In this document: positions 44,731 through 53,813 of the stretch, piece after piece
Position numbering within the stretch: the stretch's first letter is position 1
Layout: the number at the start of each line of letters is the position of its first letter
Position numbers and translations under genes: made by a program
The notes under the pieces: model-generated
The model's input: the letters and a program-made list of their open reading frames with translations, nothing else
Databases searched by the model: none
What the model was told of the DNA's origin: nothing
Assembly (NCBI RefSeq): GCF_026626705.1
Contig: NZ_JAPNKC010000001.1
Location: 7,582,001-7,646,000, forward strand
Direction of reading: 5' to 3'
Source of the DNA: Pyxidicoccus sp. MSG2
GTDB lineage: Bacteria > Myxococcota > Myxococcia > Myxococcales > Myxococcaceae
Length of the DNA stretch: 64,000 nucleotides

Positions 44731-45804
44731 TCAGCGCTCTCTGGGGGAGCGCTTCGTCGTCAGTCCCTCGGGCCCGCGCGAGGCCGCGAGGGTGTCCGAC
44801 GGGCTCTCTTCGAAGAGCTTCTTGTACTCGACGCTGAACCGTCCGCCGGACACGAAGCCGAGTGAGGCCACGACGCCAGCGACAGTCGTCCCCGGCGCGC
44901 CCGCGAGCAGCGTTTGTCGCGCAATCTCGAAGCGACGGCGGCGGAGGAACGCACCCGGCGGCATTCCTCGCGCCGCGATGAACGCAGCGCGAAGTGAGCG
45001 CTCCGGCACCCCGGCGGCAGCCACGATATCGGCCAGGGAGATGGCCTCACCTGCGTGCGCCTCGATGAACTCCTCCGCGCGACGCACGGAAGCGGGCGCC
45101 ACGCGGCGCGGGGGAGCTTCGAGGAGGCTCGATGCGCTGTGGCGCGTGCCCGTGAGGAGCGCTGTCAGGAGCGCGTCCCGCAGCGAGGCCACGAGGAACG
45201 ACGACACGGAAGGCTGCTCCAGGGCTTCCGCGAACAGCTTCAGGAGCGGACCGGCCCCGGCGGCCGAGGTGAGGTCCAACGCGACGTCGAAGACGAGCGG
45301 CCCGCGGGGCTCACTGCTCGTGAGTGCCGTGAGATGGGACTCGAGTGTGGCGCGTTCGATTGCCACGGAGCGCCCCTGGAAGGCCGGAAGGCACTCCTGC
45401 ATGACGGGGCGCTCCGGCGAGAAGACCGCGCCGCGCCGCTCGGGCTCCAACTCGTAGGGCTCGTTCGCGTGGAGCCCGTGGGCCTTGCCGCGCAACGCGC
45501 CCGCGATGATGTAGCGCCCGAGGACCTGGGGAACCGTGCACCGGCCGCCGGTGGGCCAGGTCCCGTGGATGAGACGAATCGCCCCGCAGGTGATGACTTT
45601 CAGCTCGCATGAGAAGGCAAGCCCTCGTGAAGGCTCCACCTTCGACTCCGAGTAGAGGCCACTGAATACGGCGCGCGCCTCCTCGAGATCCGCCATGTGG
45701 TGGACGCGGCGCTCGGGAACCAGCCACACGTCCGTCGTGCGCATGCGCCCCGAAGACGAAGCCGCCCGTTGGTTCGGCGGCTCCGAAGCAGGTGGTCTCA
45801 GCAT
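44731..45804 (-). CDS. AraC family transcriptional regulator
   Basis: The C-terminal 100 residues hold the two helix-turn-helix parts of AraC regulators: ISLADIVAAAGVPERSLRAAFIAARGMPPGAFLRRRRFEIARQTL and VAGVVASLGFVSGGRFSVEYKKLFEESPSDTLA. The N-terminal 230 residues form a cupin-like ligand domain (LKVITCGAIRLIHGTWPTGG ... SPERPVMQECLPAF), as in the AraC-binding-like group. The target is unknown. The ATG at 45804 is used. An internal ATG at 45744 (MRTTDVWLVP) is equally plausible. Confidence 0.85.
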   Translation of the reverse strand: MLRPPASEPPNQRAASSSGRMRTTDVWLVPERRVHHMADLEEARAVFSGLYSESKVEPSRGLAFSCELKVITCGAIRLIHGTWPTGGRCTVPQVLGRYIIAGALRGKAHGLHANEPYELEPERRGAVFSPERPVMQECLPAFQGRSVAIERATLESHLTALTSSEPRGPLVFDVALDLTSAAGAGPLLKLFAEALEQPSVSSFLVASLRDALLTALLTGTRHSASSLLEAPPRRVAPASVRRAEEFIEAHAGEAISLADIVAAAGVPERSLRAAFIAARGMPPGAFLRRRRFEIARQTLLAGAPGTTVAGVVASLGFVSGGRFSVEYKKLFEESPSDTLAASRGPEGLTTKRSPRER

Positions 45805-46662
45805 ACTCGTCCAGGAAGGACCGCCCCCAGTCCACCATTCATCGCCGCAGGCCAGGACTCACCCACCCGCTGGCCTTGCGGAAACCACTGCGAATTTCTG
45901 AGCGATTGGAACAGGCTCGATAAGATGTATTTCTTCAAGCCCGAGTGAGAGGGTTCACACTACAGCTCAGGCCTGACAACTCCCAGTGAAATACGACTAA
46001 GTGGAAATACTGTGTAGGTATGAGTCTCAGGCTCACGGATGGACTGGAAGCGTTTGAGTGCTGGCAGCCCGGGGTGGCTCTGCTCCTCCAGCCCCGGCTC
46101 CGTCCCCGCTTGAGGGAACCACCACCTTCCGGCGCGCGGGCGCGCGGGGGCTTCAGTACAGCCAGCGCAGCCGGGACGAGAAGGAGTTGCGGCCGCACGT
46201 CAGCAGGTGGGTGCCGCCGCCCGAGCAGCAATACTGCTCCGCACCCTCGACGGAGCAGAACGTGCCCGCGAGGGTGTCGCACGTCGGGTAGCCGGAGCAC
46301 GTGGAGGGGCAGGGCTTGACCCTCTCATGTGGTTCATGCGTGTCAGCGGCCTGCCGGAGGGTGTCACTTTGGCTCGAGTTGGGCGCCCGTGCTCGGCTCG
46401 CTCTACCAGCTCTCCGCCGCGGCGGATGGAACGGCGTGGGGCATCGGGGTGACGACCGCCCGCGAAGTCGCCCCTCCCACCCCCGAGGGCAATCCCGCCG
46501 TGGGCCTGTGCCACCGCGTCCGCATCGTCCCGGGGTCCGGGGCCGGAGGACGGCGGGGCCCTCGGGCTCCAGGGAAGGAGGGGGGCGTGCATGAGGCCCG
46601 ACTGCTCTTGCAGCGGAGTTGCGTGGCTTACCTTCAACAAACATCGCGAAGGGAGAGCTGCC
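45805..46662. other. Long gap with a cysteine-rich gene remnant
   Basis: This 858-base region separates the AraC gene from the decarboxylase. It contains the Cys-rich fragment at 46153-46330 and a locally AT-richer part at 45890-46030. Otherwise no gene was recognised. Confidence 0.45.
46153..46330 (-). pseudogene. C-terminal fragment of a secreted Cys-rich protein
   Basis: The minus-strand frame ends VKPCPSTCSGYPTCDTLAGT, then FCSVEGAEQYCCSGGG and THLLTCGRNS, with eight regularly spaced cysteines typical of small secreted proteins. No start codon or signal peptide is found in frame just upstream, and the earlier sequence is not protein-like. It looks like the tail of a gene whose head was lost. 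Confidence 0.4.
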
Positions 46663-49443
46663 ATGGCCCAGGCGACGAAGGCAATCGAGTCCGAGCTCCA
46701 GGCCCACCTGCTGTCCGCGCTCGTCAATCCGGAGCAGACGCGTCTGGATGCGTGGAACCGGCTGCGTGAGGGAATCACCCGGGTGGCCTCGGGAATGTCC
46801 AGGGGTGAGGACACGCACGAGCTGGAGCAGCGGCTCCAGGCGCTCTTCACGTGGCTGCACCCCATGGAGCGCTTGTTCGTCTTCCCGGGTGAGGCACGGC
46901 TGGCGGCCCTCGTCGAGGCGGCGCGACGGCGGGACGTGGGCCTGCTGGAGCCGAAGGTGCGGCGGCTGGTCGGCCTGTTGAGCCAGCATGGAGATCGCGC
47001 CAGCCAGCTCGACGGCCATGAGCCGGCGATGCCCGGGCAGGACATGCCCCACTACTTCACCGTGCTGGTGGCCGATGACATCTCCCACGAGATGTTCTCC
47101 CGGCTCCGGCGCGGCATGCAGCAGGCCCAGGCCGGCGAGCGGCAATTCGTCTATGAGCCGCTGCACGTGACCTCGCTCGAGGACGCGTTGGTGGCGGCCC
47201 TCTTCAACAACGAGGTGCAGGCCTGCCTCATCCGGAAGGACCTGCCCGTGCGCTCGCGCCAGCCGGTGGAGGCCCTGCGCGTCGCGCTGGAGCCGGTGCT
47301 GGCCGCGGCGGAGAAGGGCCAGGAGGAATGCGGCGTGGTGCTGGCGCACTGGCTGCGGGACATGCGCCCGCAGCTCGACCTCTACCTCGTGACGGACGAG
47401 TCACTGGCCGCGCGCGAGCTGCACACCTCGCGCAACTTCAACCGCGTCTTCTACCTCTACGAGTCCCCCCACGAGCTGCACGTCACGTTGGTGGACGGCG
47501 TGCGTGAGCGCTACCGCACGCCCTTCTTCGACGCGCTCCGGCACTACGCGTCCCGGCCCATCGGCAACTTCCATGCGCTGCCCATCGCTCGCGGGCACTC
47601 CGTCTTCAACTCCCGGTGGCTGCGAGACATGGGGGAGTTCTACGGCACCAACCTCTTCATGGCCGAGTCGTCCTCCACCGCGGGGGGACTCGATTCGCTC
47701 CTGGAGCCCACGGGCACCATCCGCCAGGCGCAGGAGAAGGCCGCGCGCACCTTCGGGGCGGAGCACACGTTCTTCGTCACCAACGGGACGTCGACGGCGA
47801 ACAAGATTGTCCACCAGACGCTGCTGGAGCCCGGGGACGTGGTGCTCATCGACCGCAACTGCCACAAGTCCCACCACTACGGGCTCGTGCTGGCGGGGGC
47901 GCAGCCGGTGTACCTGGACGCCTACCCGTGCCAGCCCTTCGCCATCTACGGCGGAGTCCCCCTGCGCACGCTCAAGCAGAAGCTGCTGGAGCTCAGGGAT
48001 GCGGGGCGCCTGGAGCGGGTGAAACTGGTGGTGCTCACCAACTGCACCTTCGACGGGCTCGTCTACCACCCGCTGCGCGTCATGGAGGAGCTGCTCGCCA
48101 TCAAGCCGGACCTGGCCTTCCTCTGGGACGAGGCCTGGTTCGCCTTCGCGGGCTTCGCGCCGCTGCCGCGTCAGCGCACGGCCATGGCCAGCGCGAAGCG
48201 CCTCTCGGAGCGCCTGCGCGGCAGCGCCTACCGCGAGGAGTACCGGGCCTGGAAGGCGAAGCAGGGGAGCGCGCCCCTGACGCTGGAGGCCGCGCTGGAG
48301 CAACCGCTGCTGCCGGACCCGGACAAGGTCCGCATCCGCGTCTACGCCACCCAGTCCACCCACAAGTCCCTGTCCGCCTTCCGGCAGGGCTCCATGATTC
48401 ACATCCGCGATGATGACTTCGAGCGCCGCGCGGAGGAGCCCTTCCGCGAGGCGTACTTCACGCACATCACCACGTCGCCCAACCACCAGCTCGTCGCCTC
48501 GCTGGACCTGGCACGCCGGCAGATGGACCTGGAGGGGTTCGCCATGGTGAAGGAGGCGTACCAGCTCGCGCTGCGGATGCGGGAGCGGATGCGGGAGAAC
48601 CCGCTGCTGCACCGCTACTTCCGCATGCTGGACGTGGATGACCTCGTGCCCCGCGAGTACCGCGCCTCGGGGTTGGAGCGCTACGTGGGCGATGGAGGGG
48701 CCACCGTGGCGTCGCTCACCCGGGCGTGGGCGGACGACGAGTTCGTGTTGGACCCCACGCGGCTGACGCTCTACACGGCCCTCACGGGCAACAATGGCTT
48801 CCAGTTCCGCGGCCGCGTGTTGATGGGCCAGCTCGGCATCCAGGTGAACCACACGTCCATCAACACCGTGTTGATGAACGCGACCATCGGCGTGACATGG
48901 GGCTCGCTGTCGTACCTGCTGGACGGGCTGAAGCACGAGGCGCGCGCCCTGGAGTCGTGGCTGGCGCATGCGTCCGGGGCGGAGCGCCGTCTCTTCGAAT
49001 CCCGCGTGCACGCCATCACCGACGCGCTGCCGCCCCTGCCCGACTTCAGCGGCTTCCACGAGGCCTTCCAGCCTTCGGGAGGCGTGGGGGAGGGTGACCT
49101 GCGCGCGGCCTTCTATCGCGCCTACCGCGAGGAGGACTGCGAATACGTCCCCCTGCCGGAGGCGGCGGCCACGCTGGAGTCGGGACGCACGCTGGTCTCC
49201 ACCCGCTTCGTGGTGCCGTACCCTCCGGGCTTCCCCATCCTGGTGCCGGGCCAGCGCGTGAGCGCGGGCATCATCGAGTTCATGCGCAAGCTGGACGTGA
49301 AGGAGGTGCACGGCTACCGGCCGGAACTGGGGCTGCGCGTCTTCACCGAGAAGGCCCTGGAGCGCGGCACCGCGGAGGAAGGTGCGCGTGCCGAGGCCTA
49401 CCCGCGTGGCCTGCCCCCGCAGCCGGAGCCGCGCTTTCACTGA
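46663..49443 (+). CDS. PLP-dependent Orn/Lys/Arg decarboxylase
   Basis: The 926-residue protein contains the Orn/Lys/Arg decarboxylase major domain. FYGTNLFMAESSSTAGGLDSLLEPTG and TFFVTNGTSTANKIV come early. The Schiff-base Lys is in YATQSTHKSLSAFRQGSM. NHTSINTVLMNATIG and the C-terminal YPPGFPILVPGQRV also belong to the family. The N-terminal 340 residues form an extra wing region, longer than in the usual 710-755 residue enzymes. A GGGAGAG site precedes the ATG. The next gene is an AspT-type antiporter, so a decarboxylate-and-exchange pathway is likely. The substrate (Arg, Lys or Orn) cannot be told apart. Confidence 0.9.
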   Translation: MAQATKAIESELQAHLLSALVNPEQTRLDAWNRLREGITRVASGMSRGEDTHELEQRLQALFTWLHPMERLFVFPGEARLAALVEAARRRDVGLLEPKVRRLVGLLSQHGDRASQLDGHEPAMPGQDMPHYFTVLVADDISHEMFSRLRRGMQQAQAGERQFVYEPLHVTSLEDALVAALFNNEVQACLIRKDLPVRSRQPVEALRVALEPVLAAAEKGQEECGVVLAHWLRDMRPQLDLYLVTDESLAARELHTSRNFNRVFYLYESPHELHVTLVDGVRERYRTPFFDALRHYASRPIGNFHALPIARGHSVFNSRWLRDMGEFYGTNLFMAESSSTAGGLDSLLEPTGTIRQAQEKAARTFGAEHTFFVTNGTSTANKIVHQTLLEPGDVVLIDRNCHKSHHYGLVLAGAQPVYLDAYPCQPFAIYGGVPLRTLKQKLLELRDAGRLERVKLVVLTNCTFDGLVYHPLRVMEELLAIKPDLAFLWDEAWFAFAGFAPLPRQRTAMASAKRLSERLRGSAYREEYRAWKAKQGSAPLTLEAALEQPLLPDPDKVRIRVYATQSTHKSLSAFRQGSMIHIRDDDFERRAEEPFREAYFTHITTSPNHQLVASLDLARRQMDLEGFAMVKEAYQLALRMRERMRENPLLHRYFRMLDVDDLVPREYRASGLERYVGDGGATVASLTRAWADDEFVLDPTRLTLYTALTGNNGFQFRGRVLMGQLGIQVNHTSINTVLMNATIGVTWGSLSYLLDGLKHEARALESWLAHASGAERRLFESRVHAITDALPPLPDFSGFHEAFQPSGGVGEGDLRAAFYRAYREEDCEYVPLPEAAATLESGRTLVSTRFVVPYPPGFPILVPGQRVSAGIIEFMRKLDVKEVHGYRPELGLRVFTEKALERGTAEEGARAEAYPRGLPPQPEPRFH

Positions 49444-49508
49444 GCACGGAGCGGGAGAGGAAGGAGCCGGTGCCGGGCCTTCACCGGGCCCGGAGCGGAA
49501 AGGGAAGG

Positions 49509-51377
49509 ATGGCCATGGTGCTCGACTCACGACGTCCTGACGCGCGACCCGGGAAGGCGGCCCCTCCTGCCCGCGGATGGGCGCGGGCGGTGCTCCTGTC
49601 AGGGCTCCTTGCCCCCGCGTTCGTCCTCGCGGCGGAGGAGGTGGCGGGCAAGCCACGGCATGGCTTCCTGGGGCGCATCTTCGCGCTGCTCGGGAGTGAT
49701 GACTTCACCGCGCTGTTCCTGGTGGTGGCGCTGGGCTACCTGTTGGGCCGCGTTCGCATCCGGCGCATCAGCCTGGGCACCACCGCGGCCACGTTGGTGG
49801 TGGGCCTGGCGCTGAGCCTCGTCTCGGTGTCGGTGTTCGGCGTGCGGCTGAAGGTGGACCCCTTCGTGCAGACGCTCTTCTTCAACTTCTTCATGTACGC
49901 CGTGGGCCTGCGCGTGGGGCCGCAGTTCTTCGCGGGGCTGGAGCGTGACGGGAAGCGCTTCGTCCTCACGACGCTGGTGGTGTGCGTGGTGGCGCCCGCG
50001 CTGGCCATCCTGTGCGGCCTGCTGTTCCGGCTGCCGGGAGGCGCGGTGGCGGGCACGCTGGCGGGAGGAATGACGGCCTCGGCCGCGCTGGGGGCGGCCC
50101 AGTCCGCGGTGACGTCCGGCGCGGTGCCCGGTAGCGAGAGCGCGGCGGTGGGTGGCAACCTCGCGGCCGCGTTCGCAATCACCTACATCCTCAGCATGAT
50201 TGGCTTCGTCCTGCTGGTGAAGTACCTGCCGCGGATGTTCCACCGGAACCTGGAGAAGTCGGCCGAGGACATGGAGAAGGAGCTCGGTGGCGACTCGAAC
50301 ATGGCCCCGCCCGGGACGGACAAGGCGTTCGAGGTGGGCTACATCCCCCTGGTGGTGCGCGCCTACCGCATCGACAACCCGAAGCTGGACGGCGTGACGG
50401 TGGCCCAGGTGCGAGAGGTGGCCCCGCGGGTGTCCGTCGAACGCGTGCGGCGTGGGGGCCGGCTGCTCACGCCCGGCGAGGACTTCACCCTGCGGCGCGG
50501 GGACGACCTGGCGGTGGCGGGCGATGTTGGCGAGTTCATCCGCCGCCACGGCAACGTGGGGCCGGAGGTGGACGACGCGGCGCTGCGCGACGTTCCGCTG
50601 CAGACGGTGGAGTGCGTCGTCACGAACAAGGAACTGGCGGGGCAGTCGCTCCGCGCACTGGCGCCGCGCTTCGGCGGAGGACTGTACCTGGATGCCCTGT
50701 TCCGCATGGGCGAGCAGCTCCCCATGCGGGCCAACACGGTGTTGAAGGTCCATGACGTGCTGCGTGTGACGGGGCCGCAGCGGCGGCTGGACGCGCTGGC
50801 GGCGCACCTGGGGGTGATGGTGCGGCCCAGTCTGGCCACGGACATCGTCACGCTCGCGGTGGGGCTCGTGCTCGGCGCGCTCGCGGGCATGGTGGCCGTG
50901 CCGGTGAAGGGCATCCACGTGGGGTTGGGCACGGCCGCGGCGCTGCTGCTGGCGGGTGTCGTCATCGGCACGCTGCGTGCCCGCAACCCGTCCCTGGGCG
51001 GTCCCGTGCCAGAGGCCGCGCGCTCCCTGCTGGAGGACCTCGGCCTGGCCATCTTCATCGCCGCGCTTTCGCTCAACTCCGGACCGGCCGTGGCGGGTGC
51101 CATCCAGGGAGGGACGCTGGTGCCGCTCATCCTCTCCGGGCTGGTCGTCGGGTTGCTGCCGCCCGTCATCGGCTACGCGGTGGGCCTGTACGTCTTCAAG
51201 CTGAACCCCGCCGTGCTGCTGGGCGCGGTGTGTGGCGCGCGCTGCAACACGGCGGGGCTGAAGGTGGCCCAGGACGAAGCCCACAGCGCGGTGCCCGCCA
51301 TCGGCTTCGCGGTGCCCACGGCCCTGGGCACCGTGCTCATCACCATCGCGGCCTACCTCCTGGTCGTCGTGCGGTGA
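49509..51377 (+). CDS. AspT-type amino acid antiporter with TrkA-C domains
   Basis: The 622-residue membrane protein has two membrane halves. The first (residues 60-260) contains ALFLVVALGYLLGRVRIRRISLG and GGMTASAALGAAQSAVTSG. The second (residues 455-620) contains EDLGLAIFIAALSLNSGP and GARCNTAGLKVAQDEAHSAVPAIGFAVP. Between them are two regulatory TrkA-C (RCK-C) modules (LDGVTVAQVREVAPRVSVERVRRGG; ECVVTNKELAGQSLRAL). This is the aspartate:alanine antiporter family, which can import an amino acid and export its decarboxylation product, building a proton gradient. The start lies 66 bases after the upstream decarboxylase, so an operon is likely. Confidence 0.9.
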   Translation: MAMVLDSRRPDARPGKAAPPARGWARAVLLSGLLAPAFVLAAEEVAGKPRHGFLGRIFALLGSDDFTALFLVVALGYLLGRVRIRRISLGTTAATLVVGLALSLVSVSVFGVRLKVDPFVQTLFFNFFMYAVGLRVGPQFFAGLERDGKRFVLTTLVVCVVAPALAILCGLLFRLPGGAVAGTLAGGMTASAALGAAQSAVTSGAVPGSESAAVGGNLAAAFAITYILSMIGFVLLVKYLPRMFHRNLEKSAEDMEKELGGDSNMAPPGTDKAFEVGYIPLVVRAYRIDNPKLDGVTVAQVREVAPRVSVERVRRGGRLLTPGEDFTLRRGDDLAVAGDVGEFIRRHGNVGPEVDDAALRDVPLQTVECVVTNKELAGQSLRALAPRFGGGLYLDALFRMGEQLPMRANTVLKVHDVLRVTGPQRRLDALAAHLGVMVRPSLATDIVTLAVGLVLGALAGMVAVPVKGIHVGLGTAAALLLAGVVIGTLRARNPSLGGPVPEAARSLLEDLGLAIFIAALSLNSGPAVAGAIQGGTLVPLILSGLVVGLLPPVIGYAVGLYVFKLNPAVLLGAVCGARCNTAGLKVAQDEAHSAVPAIGFAVPTALGTVLITIAAYLLVVVR

Positions 51378-51643
51378 GCCGCGTGTTGAGCGCGTCGAGC
51401 GCCGAACGCACCTACCAGTACTCGCTCATCCAGTGGCTCGAAGCCCGATTCGGCGAGCCCATCTCGGACTCTGGCACCCTGGATACATCTGCATCCGTAT
51501 TTCAAATTCACTGAAATGGCGTAGAATCAAGACTTGGCAGTTGACGAACCTCTACGAGTGGCTGCTCGCCCAGCAGCGCCCATGGAGGACGACGCGAGCA
51601 CCCACCGGCCGTGAGCGCGGCCGGACTTCCACACGAGGCGGTC

Positions 51644-53188
51644 ATGGTCTGGAGCGCGAGCGCGGTATGGAGGACAGCGGGAGTCTGTCTGGCGATGGGG
51701 CTGGGCGCCCCTTCGCTGGCCCAGGAGGACCTCGCGGAGCGACGCGGGAACGAGCCCGTCGTCTGGGGCCCGTGCCCGGAGTCCTATGAGGGCGCGGAGT
51801 GCGCGACGGTGGCGATGCCGCTGGACCACCAGCACCCCCGCGGAGAGACGCTCCCCCTCTTCGTCGCTCGCAAGCTGTCCGGCGTTCCCAACGCGCCCCA
51901 GCTGTGGATTCTCGACGGAGGCCCGGGCGGCTCCGGGGAGGGGCTGTACCTCGGACAGGCGGAGCGGCTCGCGGCGGTCCTGCCTGGAGTGGACCTCTAC
52001 TTCCCCGCCCACCGCGGCACCGGGAACTCGGCCGGGCTCACCTGCGCGGGCGAGGAGCTGGAGAGTCCGAATGGCAGCGAGCTGTCGCCGGAGGAGTGGC
52101 CGGACTGCCTCGCCGAGGTGCGGGCGCGCTGGGGCCACAAGCTCGCCCACTTCAACGTGAGCCAGGCGGCAATGGACCTCGGCACGCTCATCGAGCGCGT
52201 CCGGGGGCGCAACCAGCGCGTCTTCCTCTACGGCCTGTCCTACGGAACCTACCAGGCGTGGCGCTACCTGGAGCTCTTTCCCCGTCAGGCGGACGGCGTC
52301 ATCCAGGACTCGGTGGTGTCTCCGGGAGAGCTTTTCGTGTCACGGACGGACCTCGAGTTCGACCCCGCCGCCCGGGGCTATGCGGCGCTGTGCGCCCAGG
52401 ACGCGGGCTGCCGTGCACGGCTGGGAGCGGACCCGTGGGCGCGCATCCAGGCCATCTCGGACAGGGTGGCACAGGGCCATTGCGCAGAGTCGGGCTTCAC
52501 GCGCCCGCTGCTGCGCAAGTCGCTCGCGGGGATGTTCATGACCTGGCGCCTGCGTGTCCTGTCGCTGGCCATCCCCTACCGGCTGGAGCGCTGCGCGCCC
52601 GCCGACGTCCAGGCGCTGCGCTACTTCCTCAGCCTCTACCTCGAGCCCTTCGAGCTCTATGGCTTCTCCCAGGTGCTGGAGGCCAACATCGACTTCTCCG
52701 AGCTCTGGGAGTCTCCCGCCCCGAGCCCCGCCACCCTGCGCCAGCGCGCCGGGTCCGCCACCTTCAGCCTGGACTGGGGCGTGGACCGGGCCGACATCTC
52801 GGTGCAGTGGCCGAAGTACTCCAGCCACTCCGCGACGCGGTGGCCCCGGGTGAAGGTGCCACTGCTGATGATGAACGGCACCCTGGACCCGATGACGAGC
52901 CACGCGTCGGCGCTCGTCGCGGCGCGGCGCTACCGGGCGCCGAACCAGACCTTCGTCAGCTTCCCCCACGTGGGGCACAGCGTCGGCTTCAACTCGCCTA
53001 CCACGCTGCCAGGCGCCCCCAACTGCGGGCACCTGGTCACGGCGAGCTTCATCCAGAACCCTCATGCGCCGCCGGACACCTCCTGCCTCGCGGCGATGTC
53101 GCCGGTGCCCTTCGATGACCGCGGCGCGGCGCGCATCTACTTCGGTGCCGCCTTCACCAGCGTCTGGGACAACCCCGCTGCGCCCTGA
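51644..53188 (+). CDS. Secreted S33 alpha/beta-hydrolase (tripeptidyl aminopeptidase-like)
   Basis: The 514-residue protein has a signal peptide (MVWSASAVWRTAGVCLAMGL ... LAQ) and an alpha/beta-hydrolase fold. The oxyanion motif is LWILDGGPGGSGEG, the nucleophile elbow VFLYGLSYGTYQAW, the Asp lies in MMNGTLDPMTS, and the His in FPHVGHSVG. GPCPE and CATVAMPLDH are typical of the tripeptidyl aminopeptidase group of S33. It is likely exported and may release peptides from proteins for predation or feeding. The ATG at 51644 begins the signal peptide; an ATG-like start at 51611 adds an unrelated 11 residues. Confidence 0.88.
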   Translation: MVWSASAVWRTAGVCLAMGLGAPSLAQEDLAERRGNEPVVWGPCPESYEGAECATVAMPLDHQHPRGETLPLFVARKLSGVPNAPQLWILDGGPGGSGEGLYLGQAERLAAVLPGVDLYFPAHRGTGNSAGLTCAGEELESPNGSELSPEEWPDCLAEVRARWGHKLAHFNVSQAAMDLGTLIERVRGRNQRVFLYGLSYGTYQAWRYLELFPRQADGVIQDSVVSPGELFVSRTDLEFDPAARGYAALCAQDAGCRARLGADPWARIQAISDRVAQGHCAESGFTRPLLRKSLAGMFMTWRLRVLSLAIPYRLERCAPADVQALRYFLSLYLEPFELYGFSQVLEANIDFSELWESPAPSPATLRQRAGSATFSLDWGVDRADISVQWPKYSSHSATRWPRVKVPLLMMNGTLDPMTSHASALVAARRYRAPNQTFVSFPHVGHSVGFNSPTTLPGAPNCGHLVTASFIQNPHAPPDTSCLAAMSPVPFDDRGAARIYFGAAFTSVWDNPAAP

Positions 53189-53209
53189 GGACAACGGACC
53201 CGGCGTTGC

Positions 53210-53623
53210 TCAGGCGGGCCCGGCGACGCAGTAGATGTCGAAGCTGATGGTCGACCCCGCCCGTGCACCGCTCGGCCAGCCGATGATCCAGGACCATTCG
53301 TTGTAGCCCACGGGCGTGATGTCCAGACGGGGCCCATCCCCGAGCACGACCATTCCAATCTTGGCGGCGAGGTTGGGGAGGAACCCACCGCTCGTGGCGA
53401 CCGGGTAGGCCGCCGGGCACGCGTAGTGGAAGAACTGGTCGACCTGGCCGGTGGGAATGGTGAGCGTGTACCTTCCCTGCCAGCCTTTGCCGCCAGGGAC
53501 TGCGTGGCTCACGCCAGGCAGGGTCACCCCCAGGGCCACGGCCCCGGTGAGCACGAACGTGAGAAGAGAACGGCTCCCGCGGCTCGCGGCCACTTCACGG
53601 GTGCTGAATGGCGACAGGCTCAT
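53210..53623 (-). CDS. Small secreted protein of unknown function
   Basis: The 137-residue protein has a signal peptide with a long hydrophobic stretch (LLTFVLTGAVALGVTLPGVSHA). The mature 90 residues read VPGGKGWQGRYTLTIPTGQVD, then YACPAAYPVATSGGFLP and WSWIIGWPSG, with two cysteines that may pair. No family was recognised. It is convergent with the S33 gene (21 bases apart). The region upstream of it is AT-richer, but no promoter was fixed. Confidence 0.7.
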   Translation of the reverse strand: MSLSPFSTREVAASRGSRSLLTFVLTGAVALGVTLPGVSHAVPGGKGWQGRYTLTIPTGQVDQFFHYACPAAYPVATSGGFLPNLAAKIGMVVLGDGPRLDITPVGYNEWSWIIGWPSGARAGSTISFDIYCVAGPA

Positions 53624-53813
53624 GACGACCCCCAGTGCTTGATTGTTTTGCTGCTTTGGCTGGCTAGTCAGCTATTGAGCAAGGTGCGCTTCCTTGCATT
53701 GTCTGTCAAGCGGATGGGATTGATTTTGGATTGGAGGGAAACGCGTACGTGATTGTGCTTACGGATGTCTCACTAGCGCGTTTCCCTGAGGTAGCGCAGT
53801 CCTGCTCACTGCA

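Noticed and set aside
47401..49656. A 751-codon open frame opposite the decarboxylase
   Set aside because: Leu/Arg/His/Gln-rich with no domain, fully antisense to a PLP enzyme.
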